Source of the DNA: Hyphomonadaceae bacterium
GTDB taxonomy: Bacteria > Pseudomonadota > Alphaproteobacteria > Caulobacterales > Aquidulcibacteraceae
Assembly (NCBI GenBank): GCA_025458365.1
Contig: JALOSP010000087.1
Location: 1 to 8,308, forward strand
DNA length: 8,308 nt
Direction: 5' to 3'
Numbering within the stretch: position 1 is the stretch's first letter; every line of letters begins with the position of its first letter. Of the stretch, positions 4,815 through 8,308 are shown piece after piece. The notes below the pieces were generated by a model. The model was not told the origin of the DNA and did no database searches. It saw nothing but the letters and a program-made list of their open reading frames with translations. The position numbers and the translations under genes were made by a program.

Positions 4815-6019
4815 CAGTCGACGAGCCTCGGCGCGCCGTCGGACGGGCCGACGCCGTTGGGAACCGGCACATTGGACGCCGTATAATTGCGATTGATCAC
4901 CAGCGTGGGCGATTCTTTCATGGTCAGCGTGCTGGCGACAATCACGCTCCAGGCGGACTCCTCGGCGACCGACGAACGACCAGTGATTTCAAGCTCCGCG
5001 CTGGGAATGTAGATTGTACCCAGCAATTCGCGGACGCGAGTGGCGGAAATTGTGAACGTGTTCGTGTTGGCGTGGGTCGTCGCAATCACAAAGCCCGCAA
5101 ACCGCCCGGACCGGCGCCCGCGCAGGCGGACCTGGGCATTCTCCCCCAGAATGAAACTGTCGTCGTTGTCAAAGATCAGGACAACATCGTCGCCAGTCAG
5201 ACGGGTGCTGCCTTTGAAGTCCAGACTGCCAAGGAAATAGTGTTCGCCCGGCAGGAACTCGATCTCTGCATTGCCCTTCACGACAATCTTGCCGCAGTGA
5301 TAGCCTGGCGCCAGCTGCAGGCGGACATTGCCGGTGTGTACCACGTCCGGCTGGTTCTGCGGGCAGACATGGGTATAGGTCAGGTCCAGACCGGTGAACG
5401 GGTCGGGGATGGCCAGTGCACCGATGTTGGGCGATGGATAAAGCGCGCCCCTTGCGTCACCGACCACCTGGATGGTTCCGGCATCGATCTGGCTTCTGTC
5501 GGCAGCTTCGATATTGGTGTTCGCGTGGACAAGACATCCAGGCGCCTGAACCCGTGCGCGATCAGATACCTTGATCCCCGACGAGTTGTCGATGTTGGTC
5601 TGCAGGACACACAATGGCATCTGCTGAAGGGTCTGTGCTGTGGCACTGACTTCGATCAAGGTCTGCCTGAGCCCGAACAGCAATGATGTGTATTGCGCGG
5701 TGCCGGTCACTGTGACGTTTGACCCGGTCGCGTCCACCGACGCGGCAAACCGGGCGCCGATCTTGTCCGCGGTCGGACCGAGATTGTTCTGCGCGACTGT
5801 AAGGGCGGTCTGCTGAACCCCGTCAGCGCCGCGGAACGCGACGGACCCTTCCTTGGCGCCAGCCAGAGCACCGGCGTCGGCAGCGGCCTGCAACAGGGAT
5901 TTCTGGCGCGAAATCGACGTCAGGTCCACGCCGATGCCAGCCATCGCCATCATTGGAACCGCCAGCACAGCAGCGGTCAACGCAACGTTTCCGCGTTTGA
6001 AGTGTCTTCCGGATCTCAC
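4814..6019 (-). CDS. TadE/TadG-like pilus-associated surface protein, 401 aa
   Basis: The N-terminus is typical of TadE/TadG-like proteins. A short basic head (RSGRHFKRGN) precedes one hydrophobic segment (about 12-31), then VDLTSISRQKSLLQAAADAGALAGA (32-55 region), as in Flp/Tad pilus assembly proteins. The remaining roughly 340 residues should lie outside the cytoplasmic membrane. They contain four cysteines (137, 162, 219, 242), likely disulfides. From about 145 to 370 there are many short beta strands with repeated small turns (NSSGIKVSDRARVQAPG; KGNAEIEFLPGEHY; GENAQVRLRG), suggesting a parallel beta-helix. I see no von Willebrand A domain, unlike many TadG proteins. The start is GTG 6019: the frame has no other plausible start before the stop at 6083-6085. 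The gene is first in an operon with the kinase that overlaps its stop. No other Tad genes are in view. Confidence 0.75.
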   Translation of the reverse strand: MRSGRHFKRGNVALTAAVLAVPMMAMAGIGVDLTSISRQKSLLQAAADAGALAGAKEGSVAFRGADGVQQTALTVAQNNLGPTADKIGARFAASVDATGSNVTVTGTAQYTSLLFGLRQTLIEVSATAQTLQQMPLCVLQTNIDNSSGIKVSDRARVQAPGCLVHANTNIEAADRSQIDAGTIQVVGDARGALYPSPNIGALAIPDPFTGLDLTYTHVCPQNQPDVVHTGNVRLQLAPGYHCGKIVVKGNAEIEFLPGEHYFLGSLDFKGSTRLTGDDVVLIFDNDDSFILGENAQVRLRGRRSGRFAGFVIATTHANTNTFTISATRVRELLGTIYIPSAELEITGRSSVAEESAWSVIVASTLTMKESPTLVINRNYTASNVPVPNGVGPSDGAPRLVD

Positions 6020-6205
6020 GGATGCCCTGTCCCGAACGCCGCCTGTGGGATAACTTGCGTACTTTCCGGTATCACGCAGTCTTTAATCTTCATTGAATCA
6101 AGCTTGAACATTTGCGCGATGACGGCACAGGCCAGGCACAGCCAAAGAAACCGGCAACTTTCAGCCTTAACCTGCCATTAGGCGGCGCTTTTCACAGTCG
6201 ATTGC
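6020..6205. promoter_or_regulatory. Divergent promoter region with CtrA-like motifs
   Basis: These 186 bases separate the minus-strand TadG-like operon from the plus-strand hybrid kinase and must carry both promoters, though I could not place clear -35/-10 pairs. Two sites come within one base of the CtrA consensus TTAA-N7-TTAA: 6083-6097 (TTAA-N7-TGAA) and 6167-6181 (TTAA-N7-TTAG). Between them is a 10-bp palindrome, TCAAGCTTGA (6098-6107). CtrA controls pilus and signalling genes in many alphaproteobacteria, so the link is plausible, but such short motifs can occur by chance. Confidence 0.35.

Positions 6206-8308
<2,103 letters not shown>

Noticed and set aside
4808..5686. 292-codon + frame opposite the TadG-like gene
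   Set aside because: The opposite strand gives a clear TadE/G N-terminus and a TGATG link to the kinase. This frame shows no recognisable domain.

Overview
The window is high-GC DNA with the gene content of an alphaproteobacterium, most likely a sphingomonad-type genome. This rests on protein style only: a DUF3363-type relaxase, a Tad pilus-like protein and HAMP hybrid kinases, all with strong G/C third positions. No marker gene fixes the genus. It appears to be two pieces of DNA joined near position 3535.

Left part (1 to about 3535): accessory DNA of a conjugative or mobilizable element, with all genes on the + strand. It opens with the 3' part of an ssb gene, followed by a hairpin-rich gap and a small unknown ORF. 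Next comes an AT-richer gap with helically phased TGAAT repeats, then a MOBP/VirD2-type relaxase gene behind a very strong ribosome binding site. A HigB-HigA toxin-antitoxin pair follows, with a palindrome over its likely promoter. The AT-rich gap 3285-3626 carries two TGGGTACA direct repeats and a stretch resembling the 3' end of a tRNA-Ser gene. That is the expected look of the distal attachment end of a tRNA-integrated island. No integrase, coupling protein or type IV secretion genes lie in view.

Right part (about 3540 to 8308): probably chromosomal. Two minus-strand genes form a tight operon. The first encodes a TadE/TadG-like protein: one membrane segment, then a long extracytoplasmic part rich in short beta repeats, with four cysteines. 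The second encodes a soluble receiver-histidine kinase. They overlap as TGATG, so the kinase is probably translationally coupled to the surface protein. Divergently, across a 186-bp gap, starts a large membrane hybrid histidine kinase with two membrane segments, HAMP, HisKA, HATPase, a degenerate pseudo-receiver and a canonical receiver cut by the window end.

The most interesting points are the presumed island end, the surface protein/kinase coupling beside a second kinase, the pseudo-receiver, and the phased repeats before the relaxase gene. I found no CRISPR array, complete tRNA, rRNA or insertion sequence.
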